Assembly: GCA_900772685.1 (NCBI GenBank)
Contig: CAAGRP010000295.1
Location: forward strand, 1 to 7,068
Source: Lachnospiraceae bacterium
GTDB lineage: Bacteria > Bacillota > Clostridia > Lachnospirales > Lachnospiraceae
Direction of reading: 5' to 3'
Length of the DNA stretch: 7,068 nucleotides
The notes under the pieces were generated by a model, which was not told the origin of the DNA, ran no database searches, and saw nothing but the letters and a program-made list of their open reading frames with translations. A program made the translations under genes and the position numbers. This document shows, piece after piece, positions 1-5,860 of the stretch; the first letter of the stretch is position 1; every line of letters begins with the position of its first letter.

Positions 1-2
1 GA

Positions 3-234
3 GAAAGCTTTATCCCCGCATTTGATTATGAAGGAATAGAGAGGAATGCTTCTTTCGGAACTTATAAAAGAAGCCGGAGAATCGGGAATAAAAAAGATAT
101 TTCTCGAGGTCAGAGAAAGCAATATCCCCGCTATTTCACTATATAACGGTTTTGGTTTTAAACAGGTCGGTATGAGAAAAGATTATTATGAAAAGCCGGT
201 CGAAAACGCACTGTTGATGCTAAAAGAATTATAA
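3..234 (+). pseudogene. rimI: RimI-like GNAT N-acetyltransferase, 3' part, frameshifted
   Basis: RimI enzymes transfer an acetyl group from acetyl-CoA to the N-terminal alanine of ribosomal protein S18. The C-terminal half is readable from position 46: it has KKIFLEVRESN, then AISLYNGFGF and GMRKDYYEKP, which match the C-terminal part of the GNAT fold in RimI. Upstream, this frame hits a TAG at 37-39. The family continues instead in the frame starting at position 3, which gives PAFDYEGI (15-38), the segment just before the acetyl-CoA pyrophosphate loop. The family pattern there is P-x-F/Y-x(3)-G-I-G-R-G. Joining the frames needs two more bases at about 39-40 to give GIG-RGM. So there is a 2-nt deletion, or a sequencing error, inside the cofactor loop. 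The gene also runs off the left edge. Starting at the ATG at 46 would give a 62-aa protein without a cofactor site and is unlikely to be functional. Confidence 0.75.
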
Positions 235-249
235 GAGAGGAATATCATT

Positions 250-561
250 ATGTTTAGTGCTGAATTCAGTTACGTGTTGGCAGCTATACTGTTTGTCTTA
301 GCTATAGTTTTCTTTTTCGGAAAAGGAAAGAAGGTTCTTGAGCTTTTCGAGGGCAAAAACGCCCCTGTCCAAAAAGACAGAGCTCCGGAGCAGGAAATGA
401 GATATCAAAGAGCCATCGGGCTTTTCTGCCTTATACTTGCAATAAATGAGATATTGCTTGCAACTATAGGTCAGGCATATCCTGTGTATAATATCATCGC
501 CATAGTTATAGTAGTTGCGGCACTTGTCCTTGTAGCCGTATATTTGAAAAAGAACTTTTAA
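250..561 (+). CDS. Small three-helix membrane protein of unknown function
   Basis: This is a 103-residue protein I cannot assign to a characterised family. Three hydrophobic segments are visible: about residues 7-24, 55-74 and 78-98. After the first helix comes a basic patch (GKGKK) and then a charged segment of about 25 residues (KNAPVQKDRAPEQEMRYQR). The chain ends in KKNF. Its length, three-helix layout and GKGK motif after helix 1 recall the small DUF3784-type membrane proteins of Firmicutes, but this is only a resemblance. The ATG is preceded by GAGAGG at 235-240 with 9-nt spacing. The gene starts 15 nt after the rimI remnant and ends 9 nt before the glycosylase gene, so it is probably cotranscribed with its neighbours. 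No catalytic motif is seen. Confidence 0.75.
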   Translation: MFSAEFSYVLAAILFVLAIVFFFGKGKKVLELFEGKNAPVQKDRAPEQEMRYQRAIGLFCLILAINEILLATIGQAYPVYNIIAIVIVVAALVLVAVYLKKNF

Positions 562-570
562 GTCTAAAGA

Positions 571-1380
571 ATGATAAGCTTTAAAAATGAAAGTCTGGAT
601 CTTGGACAGATCGCAGCATCGGGACAGTGCTTCAGAATGTCGAAGATCGGTGATGGAAGATTCTCGATAATCTCGGATGACAGGTATATTTCGGCATGTC
701 AGGACGGAAATGAGATCTTTCTGGATTGTACAAGTGAAGAGTTTGAATCGTATTGGAAATCTTATTTTGATCTCGATACGGATTATGCGGGCTTTATAAG
801 CTCGGTAGACACTTCGGATGTATATCTTACAGATGCGGCTTCTTTTGGAAAAGGGATAAGGATACTCAGACAGGATCTGTGGGAAATGATAGTTTCATTT
901 CTTATATCCCAGCAGAATAATATCACAAGGATACGAAGATGCATTAACAACATATCCGAAAAATACGGTGAGAAAAAAGCAGCCTCTGACGGAACGGTAT
1001 ACTATGCCTTTCCGAAGCCGGAGGCTTTTGCTCATCTTGAAGAGGATGCCCTTATGGAGTGCAATCTCGGATACAGGAGCAAATATGTTGTAAGGACCGC
1101 AAAAATGGTCAATAGCGGAGCATTTGACCTTGACATGGTCAGAGGGCTTGATTATGAAAACGCCAGAAAAAAGCTGATGGAGCTTTATGGCGTCGGTGCA
1201 AAGGTTGCTGATTGCATATGCCTTTTTGCACTTCATAAGCTTGAGGCTTTTCCTATTGACACACATATAAAACAGGTGTTAAATACTCAATACCCAAACG
1301 GATTTCCTTTTGATAGATATAAAGGATATGAGGGTGTGATACAGCAATATATTTTTTATTATGATCTGCGAGGTAAGTAG
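571..1380 (+). CDS. ogg: 8-oxoguanine DNA glycosylase/AP lyase, OGG1-type
   Basis: This is a 269-aa base-excision repair enzyme of the HhH-GPD superfamily, expected to remove 8-oxoguanine opposite C and nick the abasic site. The N-terminal domain opens with the family's SGQCFRM segment (residues 17-23). The central helical core includes LISQQNN. The helix-hairpin-helix reads LYGVGAKVADCI, which is very close to the OGG1 hairpin. Lys211 in GAKVADC corresponds to the Schiff-base lysine, and Asp230 in FPIDTHI to the catalytic aspartate. Their 19-residue separation equals that of human K249 and D268. The chain ends in a typical QQYIFYY. The ATG follows only a weak AAAG-like site, and the gap to the preceding stop is 9 nt, so translational coupling is plausible. 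The stop at 1378-1380 is one base before the greA start. Confidence 0.92.
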   Translation: MISFKNESLDLGQIAASGQCFRMSKIGDGRFSIISDDRYISACQDGNEIFLDCTSEEFESYWKSYFDLDTDYAGFISSVDTSDVYLTDAASFGKGIRILRQDLWEMIVSFLISQQNNITRIRRCINNISEKYGEKKAASDGTVYYAFPKPEAFAHLEEDALMECNLGYRSKYVVRTAKMVNSGAFDLDMVRGLDYENARKKLMELYGVGAKVADCICLFALHKLEAFPIDTHIKQVLNTQYPNGFPFDRYKGYEGVIQQYIFYYDLRGK

Positions 1381-1381
1381 G

Positions 1382-1882
1382 ATGCATGATAAATTGACAC
1401 AAAGCGATATAAACAAAATGGAAGAAGAAATAGAGCACAGAAAGCTCGTTGTCAGAAAAGAAGCCATAGAGGCGGTAAAAGAGGCAAGGGCACAGGGTGA
1501 TCTGAGCGAAAATTTCGAATACTATGCAGCCAAGCAGGCCAAAAACCAAAATGAAAGCCGGATACGTTATCTTGAAAATATGATAAAGACGGCAGACATA
1601 ATAGATGACAGCTCGGCTGAGGATGAGGTCGGTCTCAACAAAAGAGTTAAGATATTGTTTGAGGATGACGACGAAACGGAAGAATACAAAATAGTTACAA
1701 CGGTTAGGGGAAATTCATTGAGAGGGCTCATAACGCCTGAGTCACCGGTTGGTGCGGCGCTTATGGGGCATAAAGCAGGAGACAGAGTGGAAGTAAAGGC
1801 AGGAGCCGGAAGTTATTATGTTAAGATCCTTGAGATAAAAAATACCGGCGAGGAAGAGACAGACACACTAAGGAGATTTTAA
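1382..1882 (+). CDS. greA: Transcription elongation factor GreA
   Basis: GreA binds the RNA polymerase secondary channel and stimulates cleavage of backtracked RNA. This 166-aa protein has the N-terminal antiparallel coiled coil (about residues 5-75). Its tip carries the GDLSENFEYYAAK signature, with Asp40 and Glu43 equivalent to the acidic tip residues that coordinate catalytic Mg2+. A C-terminal FKBP-like domain contains SPVGAALMGHKAGDRVEV (121-138). The chain then ends in a short acidic tail, slightly longer than the roughly 158 residues usual for GreA. I chose ATG 1382 rather than the upstream in-frame ATG at 1361. GAGG at 1370-1373 is 8 nt from it, the protein then begins MHDKLTQSD as family members do, and the longer start would add seven residues inside the glycosylase gene. 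The stop overlaps the ftsH start (TAATG). Confidence 0.95.
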   Translation: MHDKLTQSDINKMEEEIEHRKLVVRKEAIEAVKEARAQGDLSENFEYYAAKQAKNQNESRIRYLENMIKTADIIDDSSAEDEVGLNKRVKILFEDDDETEEYKIVTTVRGNSLRGLITPESPVGAALMGHKAGDRVEVKAGAGSYYVKILEIKNTGEEETDTLRRF

Positions 1883-3909
1883 TGAAGAGACAGAATCCTA
1901 AGAAAAAAACCCCTCTGATAATCTATTATTTTATTGCGCTTATAGCAATACTTGTTATCAACTTCGTAATAGTTCCGATGGCAACATCGGTTTCCGTCGA
2001 AGAGGTCGGCTACGGTGACTTTATAGAAATGCTTGATAACGGAAAGATAAGCGAGGTAGAGGTCAACCAGTCAACCGGAGTCATAACCTTCGGAGATACT
2101 TCTAAGCCCGAAAAATATTACAGAACGGGTCTCATGAATGACTATAAGCTTACAGACAGGCTGCTTGAGTCGGGCATCAAAAACTTTGAAAGCCCTATAA
2201 TCGAACAGATGTCACCTGTACTGAGCATTATATTAAGCTGGGTAATACCTTTCCTTTTGATCTTTGTGGTCGGAAGGATATTGATGCGCTCGCTTACGGC
2301 CAATATGGGCGGAGGCGGAATGGGCGGTGCCATGAGCTTTGGAAAGAGCAATGCCAAGGTTTACGTACAGTCCGAGACAGGTATCAAATTTAAGGATGTT
2401 GCCGGAGAAGATGAGGCAAAGGAAATACTTACAGAGATAGTGGATTTCCTTCATAATCCGAAAAAATACACGGAGATCGGTGCAAAGATGCCTAAAGGTG
2501 CTTTGCTTGTAGGACCTCCGGGAACAGGTAAGACACTTCTTGCAAAAGCGGTTGCAGGAGAGGCGAATGTTCCTTTCTTTTCGATCTCGGGTTCCGAATT
2601 CGTTGAGATGTTTGTCGGAATGGGTGCAGCCAAGGTAAGAGACCTTTTCAAACAGGCAGATGAGAAGGCACCTTGTATCGTATTTATCGATGAGATAGAT
2701 ACAGTAGGAAAGAAACGTGACGGCAGCGGATTTTCCGGAAATGACGAAAGAGAGCAGACACTTAATCAGCTCCTTTCGGAGATGGACGGATTTGACGGAA
2801 GAAAGGGTGTCATGATCCTTGCTGCTACAAACAGACCGGATTCACTTGACCCGGCACTTCTTCGTCCGGGCAGATTTGACAGACGTATACCGGTCGAGCT
2901 TCCCGATCTTAAGGGCCGTGAAGAGATACTTAAGCTTCACGCAAAGAATATCAAGATCAGTGACAATGTTGATTTCAGTGCGATCGCAAAAATGGCTTCA
3001 GGTGCCAGCGGAGCGGAGCTCGCAAACATGATAAACGAAGCAGCGCTCAGAGCTGTAAGGGACGGACGAAGGTTTGTCGTTCAGAACGACCTTGAGGAGA
3101 GCGTTGAAGTAGTAATAGCCGGATATCAGAAGAAGAATAAGATACTTACCGATAAAGAAAAGCTTATCGTGGCATATCATGAGATCGGGCATGCCCTTGT
3201 TGCCGCACTGCAGACAAATTCTGCTCCGGTCACAAAGATAACCATCATACCGCGTACATCAGGTGCGTTGGGATATACAATGCAGGTTGATGACAATGAC
3301 CATAACCTTATGAGCAAGGAAGAGCTTGAAAACAGAGTTGCAACGTTCACAGGCGGACGTGCGGCCGAGGAGATAGTATTCAAGTCCATCACTACAGGCG
3401 CGGCAAATGATATAGAGCAGGCAACAAAGATGGTCAGAGCCATGATCACAAGGTTCGGTATGTCCGATGAATTCGGAATGGTCGCTATGGAGACTCTGTC
3501 AAATAAATATCTTGGCGGAGACACTACACTTGCATGCTCCGAATCTACCTCGGGAAAGATCGATGAGCTTGTAATAAGGATAGTTGCCGCACAGTATGAG
3601 AAGGCAAAGAAGCTTATAAGCGACAATGTTTTAAAACTGCATGAGCTTGCAAAATATCTTTATGAAAAAGAGACTATTTCCGGCGAAGAATTTATGGATA
3701 TCCTGAACCGCAGCGTTGAGAAGATCCCTGAGGATCCAAAAGATGGAGCTGATAACAGTGCTCCTTCGTCAGCATCGGATGATAATGATAACAAGTCTGA
3801 GAGCAGAGCAGATTCCGATACATCTGCTGTTCCTAAGGAAACAACAGCTTCAGAAGAGCCGGAGGATGACTTTTCGGATGTCGTGGATACAGACGGAAGT
3901 ATAGAATGA
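1882..3909 (+). CDS. ftsH: ATP-dependent zinc metalloprotease FtsH
   Basis: FtsH is a membrane-anchored hexameric AAA+ protease that extracts and degrades membrane and short-lived cytosolic proteins. This 675-aa chain shows a basic N-terminus and TM1 (about 11-34). An extracytoplasmic domain (35-110) and TM2 (113-134) follow, then a Gly/Met-rich linker (142-154). The AAA+ module has Walker A GPPGTGKT (211-218), pore loop FVGMGA (244-249), Walker B CIVFIDEID (265-273), and a second region of homology ending in GRFDRR (330-335) with arginine fingers. The protease domain has HEIGH (His433, Glu434, His437) and the third zinc ligand Asp510 in NDIEQ. The His-to-Asp spacing of 77 matches known FtsH. 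Ile replaces the more common Ala of HEAGH. The last 50 or so residues are a low-complexity Ser/Asp/Glu tail, longer than in E. coli (644 aa). AAGGAG (1870-1875) lies 6 nt before the ATG. No terminator is seen before the IS. Confidence 0.98.
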   Translation: MKRQNPKKKTPLIIYYFIALIAILVINFVIVPMATSVSVEEVGYGDFIEMLDNGKISEVEVNQSTGVITFGDTSKPEKYYRTGLMNDYKLTDRLLESGIKNFESPIIEQMSPVLSIILSWVIPFLLIFVVGRILMRSLTANMGGGGMGGAMSFGKSNAKVYVQSETGIKFKDVAGEDEAKEILTEIVDFLHNPKKYTEIGAKMPKGALLVGPPGTGKTLLAKAVAGEANVPFFSISGSEFVEMFVGMGAAKVRDLFKQADEKAPCIVFIDEIDTVGKKRDGSGFSGNDEREQTLNQLLSEMDGFDGRKGVMILAATNRPDSLDPALLRPGRFDRRIPVELPDLKGREEILKLHAKNIKISDNVDFSAIAKMASGASGAELANMINEAALRAVRDGRRFVVQNDLEESVEVVIAGYQKKNKILTDKEKLIVAYHEIGHALVAALQTNSAPVTKITIIPRTSGALGYTMQVDDNDHNLMSKEELENRVATFTGGRAAEEIVFKSITTGAANDIEQATKMVRAMITRFGMSDEFGMVAMETLSNKYLGGDTTLACSESTSGKIDELVIRIVAAQYEKAKKLISDNVLKLHELAKYLYEKETISGEEFMDILNRSVEKIPEDPKDGADNSAPSSASDDNDNKSESRADSDTSAVPKETTASEEPEDDFSDVVDTDGSIE

Positions 3910-3942
3910 TCTTTAATATAGATCGAACTAAAATAATTGGCT

Positions 3943-3971
3943 AAAAAATTGATTTTGCGGTATATTTTTCT
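3943..3971. repeat. Left copy of 29-bp target-site duplication
   Basis: These 29 bases are identical to 5641-5669 and directly flank the insertion sequence. One further T on the left (3942 and 5640) also matches, so the boundary is uncertain by one base. The sequence is AT-rich around a GCGG core and contains the left arm of the palindrome seen at the rplJ promoter (arm copy 3956-3966). The right arm and the -35 hexamer are absent from this copy. Confidence 0.92.
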
Positions 3972-3995
3972 GTCAAGCATAAATGACTATGTCCC
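3972..3995 (+). repeat. Terminal inverted repeat, ftsH-side IS end
   Basis: This 24-base end matches the reverse complement of 5617-5640 at 16 of 24 positions without gaps. The matches include an unbroken TAAATGA and an ATGTC block. Both blocks lie at the same distance from the outer ends, which supports the chosen boundaries. It lies downstream of the transposase gene. Confidence 0.75.
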
Positions 3996-4013
3996 GAAAA
4001 AAGTTAAACATAG

Positions 4014-4034
4014 GCCCCGGTTTCCGGGGCTTTT
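4014..4034 (+). terminator. Intrinsic terminator inside the IS, facing ftsH
   Basis: A 7-bp perfect GC-rich stem (GCCCCGG 4014-4020, CCGGGGC 4024-4030) with a TTT loop is followed by TTTTGTTGTGTTTT. It is oriented to stop + strand transcripts entering the element from ftsH. On the - strand the stem is followed by CTATG rather than a T-run, so it is a poor terminator for the transposase. It probably protects the transposase gene from antisense read-through, and it now serves as the only clear terminator downstream of ftsH. Confidence 0.85.
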
Positions 4035-4125
4035 GTTGTGTTTTCTACGATGCTGATTCATATGGACATCAAGATGGCATAGGAAACTGGTTACTGGATC
4101 TGTCAGCCTACCGGAAGACCATGCA

Positions 4126-5517
4126 TCAGGCGGTATGTTTCAGATCCTGTTCGATCCGGTGAGGCTGCGAATGGACAAATTTTGTAAAAGCCCATCTTCG
4201 CCACGGATGATTCATTGGAGGGATGTATCGTTTCTTAGGCTTTGGAGCCTGATAGTCCGCATCCAGTTCCTTGGATTTGTGCTCATGTTCCGGGATTTCC
4301 TCCAGTGCATAGATGTCCTTGTCATTGACACAGGTGAACATTCCGCCATCGAAGGCCTTAATCACCATAACCTTTGTTCCCCTGCAGAAGTGAACCTGAT
4401 TTCCACGCTGATCAACCATTTTGTAAAAGTGATTCTGGAACTGGATCGAGTGCCCACTATCAACGGTTCTCTCCGTCAGGACAGCCAAAATTAAATTGAT
4501 TTTGTTCTGACCGGGTTGTGTCTCGAAGACGGATTTGATATCATTAAGAGGAAGTGAGAACTTCAGGTTGAATTTCTGTATGTAGGAGTAGAGAAATTCA
4601 TTGGCGCTGTTGATATCGGTTATGCCTGCCAGGCGAAGCTCAATTGGCAGGCGTGACTGTAGCGTCTGATTTAAACGCTCTATGCGCCCTTTCGCCTGAG
4701 GAACGCTGCTGGACTCAAGCTCAACGCCCAGCTGTTTACAGGCATATGCGAACTGGGTATAGGTGTCCCTGTCATCTGACGGGGCATCTTTTTTTGTGTA
4801 CGTAAACACGGTTCTTCTGTCGGTGAAGAACTTATACGGAATACCGTAATCCGTAAGGATTTGATGGAAGACATGATAATACCCATTCAATGTTTCCTGA
4901 GTATCGAACCATGCACCGGTAATCCTGCCGAGAGCGTCATCGATAGCCAGATGCAGATGCCAGATTTGACCAGGCACCCATTCGTAAGGTGTCGCGTCCA
5001 TCTGCTCTAATTCGCCAAAATAAGCACATCGTGGACGACGACTGTGTGCGTCTTCCACAGCTACCAGATTGGTCTGAATAGCATCCTGTTCTTTCTGTGT
5101 TTTTGCACCCTTCTTCTTTATCTCCAGTGCTCTCTTGATTCGCTTTCGCTTTGCTCTGGTCACTTTGGGCGAGAGGATGTACTCCTGCTCTAGGATGTTC
5201 ATGACAGAAGAGGCCGAAACATGGATATCTTCGTGAATAGCAAGAAGCTCAGTATAATGTTCAAAATTAGCTTCAAAGTATTTGTTGCGATAGAGATCGA
5301 CTACCTGTTTACGAATCTCATCGGCGATGGTAGTCGCCGGCTTTCTGCCTCTGTTGCCATGCAGGAAGTATGCCTTCCCATTTTCTCTGTACCCCTTAAT
5401 CATCCGATTGATATTCCGCCGTGTGCAGCCAAGCTGCAGAGCAGCTCGATCCTTATTACCGGTGTCCGGGTGGTCCGCCAGATTCTTTATCACCTCGTAT
5501 TTACGCTGTTCGTCCAT
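4126..5517 (-). CDS. DDE transposase of the IS1202-type (ISNCY) element
   Basis: This is a 463-aa transposase expected to bind the element ends and catalyse strand cleavage and transfer. The N-terminal 45 or so residues form a helix-turn-helix (AALQLGCTRRNINRMI), and a second DNA-binding helical region runs to about residue 120. A very basic stretch follows (RAKRKRIKRA, 121-130). The RNase H-like core shows Asp174 in EQMDATPYEW, Asp233 in KFFTDRRTVF, and Glu280 in QAKGRIERLNQ. This is a complete DDE triad with 59- and 47-residue steps. The C-terminal part is basic and includes PKPKKRYIPP. The start is supported by an AAAGG-like site about 11 nt upstream on the - strand. No frameshift or internal stop is present, so the enzyme is probably active. 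Family assignment rests on protein character, element size and the long target duplication, not on a search. Confidence 0.88.
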   Translation of the reverse strand: MDEQRKYEVIKNLADHPDTGNKDRAALQLGCTRRNINRMIKGYRENGKAYFLHGNRGRKPATTIADEIRKQVVDLYRNKYFEANFEHYTELLAIHEDIHVSASSVMNILEQEYILSPKVTRAKRKRIKRALEIKKKGAKTQKEQDAIQTNLVAVEDAHSRRPRCAYFGELEQMDATPYEWVPGQIWHLHLAIDDALGRITGAWFDTQETLNGYYHVFHQILTDYGIPYKFFTDRRTVFTYTKKDAPSDDRDTYTQFAYACKQLGVELESSSVPQAKGRIERLNQTLQSRLPIELRLAGITDINSANEFLYSYIQKFNLKFSLPLNDIKSVFETQPGQNKINLILAVLTERTVDSGHSIQFQNHFYKMVDQRGNQVHFCRGTKVMVIKAFDGGMFTCVNDKDIYALEEIPEHEHKSKELDADYQAPKPKKRYIPPMNHPWRRWAFTKFVHSQPHRIEQDLKHTA

Positions 5518-5556
5518 TGATAAAATTACCTTTCTGATATGTCAATCCCTCCAATC

Positions 5557-5586
5557 TGATAGAATGGTAAAAAATATATTCTATCA
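5557..5586. repeat. Inverted repeat upstream of the transposase
   Basis: A perfect 9-bp inverted repeat (TGATAGAAT 5557-5565, ATTCTATCA 5578-5586) is separated by 12 AT-rich bases. It lies 40-69 bp upstream of the transposase start, where a promoter or an operator would be expected. It has no T-run typical of a terminator in either direction. A role as an internal transposase-binding site or an operator is inference only. Confidence 0.45.
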
Positions 5587-5616
5587 TGGATAGGACATTT
5601 TTATTTGTGGTATACT

Positions 5617-5640
5617 GAGACATTATCATTTACGGCTTAT
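5617..5640 (-). repeat. Terminal inverted repeat, rplJ-side IS end
   Basis: This is the partner of 3972-3995 (16 of 24 positions match). It lies upstream of the transposase gene and directly abuts the right target duplication. If the shared T at 5640 is counted in the duplication instead, the element ends at 5639. Confidence 0.75.
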
Positions 5641-5669
5641 AAAAAATTGATTTTGCGGTATATTTTTCT
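5641..5669. repeat. Right copy of 29-bp target-site duplication
   Basis: Identical to 3943-3971. Its last base is the first T of the rplJ -35 hexamer. The A/T tracts of this copy (six A's at its left end, five T's near its right end) therefore lie where an UP element would sit. The duplication has thus kept 29 bp of native upstream sequence next to the promoter. Confidence 0.92.
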
Positions 5670-5688
5670 TGACAATTAATATACCGCA
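5654..5688. promoter_or_regulatory. 11-bp palindrome around the rplJ -35: possible operator
   Basis: TGCGGTATATT (5654-5664) and AATATACCGCA (5678-5688) are perfect inverted repeats separated by 13 bases. The -35 hexamer lies in the centre and the right arm fills most of the spacer. This is a suitable position for a dimeric repressor that would block RNA polymerase. As RNA the arms could also pair in transcripts arriving from upstream, but no T-run follows, so a terminator is unlikely. The cognate protein is unknown. Confidence 0.5.
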
Positions 5689-5697
5689 TGTTATAAA
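5669..5697 (+). promoter_or_regulatory. Sigma-A type promoter for rplJ-rplL
   Basis: The -35 is TTGACA (5669-5674), a perfect consensus. The spacer is 17 nt and the -10 is TATAAA (5692-5697). A start site near 5703-5706 would give a leader of about 155 nt before rplJ, matching the L10 leader seen there. An A/T-rich stretch lies immediately upstream. Strength of this kind suits a ribosomal protein operon. Confidence 0.85.
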
Positions 5698-5705
5698 AGT
5701 ATTTG

Positions 5706-5818
5706 TGTCACGCCGAAGACAGTAGGTGACTTTTATAGTCGTAAGCATAGCGCCTGCCGAGGATGAACGTTCTTTTATTAGAATTTCATGCCCTGTCCGG
5801 TAACGAACAGGGCTTTTT
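5706..5818 (+). promoter_or_regulatory. L10 leader (ribosomal protein autoregulatory RNA)
   Basis: The leader carries the conserved L10-leader elements CCGAAGACAGTAGGTG (5713-5728) and GCGCCTGCCGAGGA (5750-5763). AGGTG (5724-5728) can pair with CGCCT (5751-5755), with one G-T wobble. In other Firmicutes this RNA binds the L10-(L12) complex at a kink-turn, so excess protein shuts down its own operon by premature termination. The terminator hairpin at 5790-5818 closes the leader. The family is known; its assignment here rests on motif recognition and position before rplJ. Confidence 0.85.
5790..5818 (+). terminator. Attenuator terminator of the L10 leader
   Basis: GCCCTGT (5790-5796) and ACAGGGC (5807-5813) form a perfect 7-bp stem with a 10-nt loop, followed by TTTTT (5814-5818). 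It lies 42 nt before the rplJ start, so it must be bypassed for expression. An upstream GTTC (5769-5772) could compete for GAAC within the loop and right arm (5805-5808), but the antiterminator pairing needs folding to confirm. Confidence 0.82.
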
Positions 5819-5860
5819 ATATGAAGCGTGCCGCAAATAATATAAGGAGGACACTGTTTC

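Larger units (their letters stand above)
3972..5640 (-). mobile_element. IS1202-type (ISNCY) insertion sequence, complete
   Basis: This is a roughly 1669-bp element bounded by 24-bp imperfect inverted repeats and by a perfect 29-bp direct repeat. It contains a single full-length DDE transposase gene on the - strand. Long target duplications (about 24-29 bp), imperfect repeats of about 23-24 bp, a length near 1.7 kb and a single transposase of about 460 aa are features I associate with the IS1202 group. No passenger gene is present. The reading frame is intact and the flanking duplication is perfect, so the insertion looks recent. The element sits between ftsH and the rplJ promoter, and its transposase is antisense to both operons. 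Confidence 0.88.

Noticed and set aside
46..234. A free-standing 62-aa acetyltransferase gene starting at ATG 46
   Set aside because: It lacks the cofactor-binding loop and no ribosome binding site supports it. Homology continues upstream in another frame, so it is the 3' part of a frameshifted rimI.
1361..1381. Earlier in-frame start for greA
   Set aside because: It would extend the protein by seven residues inside the glycosylase gene. ATG 1382 has the better-placed GAGG and the family N-terminus.
3908..3924. GATCT-N7-AGATC hairpin at the ftsH stop as a terminator
   Set aside because: The stem is only five AT-rich pairs with no T-run, so it is too weak to call.
3660..3980. 106-aa - strand open frame over the ftsH tail and the IS junction
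   Set aside because: It is antisense to the low-complexity Ser/Asp/Glu tail of FtsH. The Ser/Leu-rich translation is typical of an antisense shadow.
5517..5545. TTGACA-N17-TATCAA promoter on the - strand for the transposase
   Set aside because: The -10 would overlap the ATG, so transcripts would start inside the gene and could not make the full protein. Probably chance in AT-rich DNA.
5654..5688. Palindrome as a Xer/dif recombination site
   Set aside because: dif sites have 11-bp arms around a 6-8-bp centre and a characteristic imperfect sequence. Here the centre is 13 bp with a perfect GC-cored repeat over a promoter.
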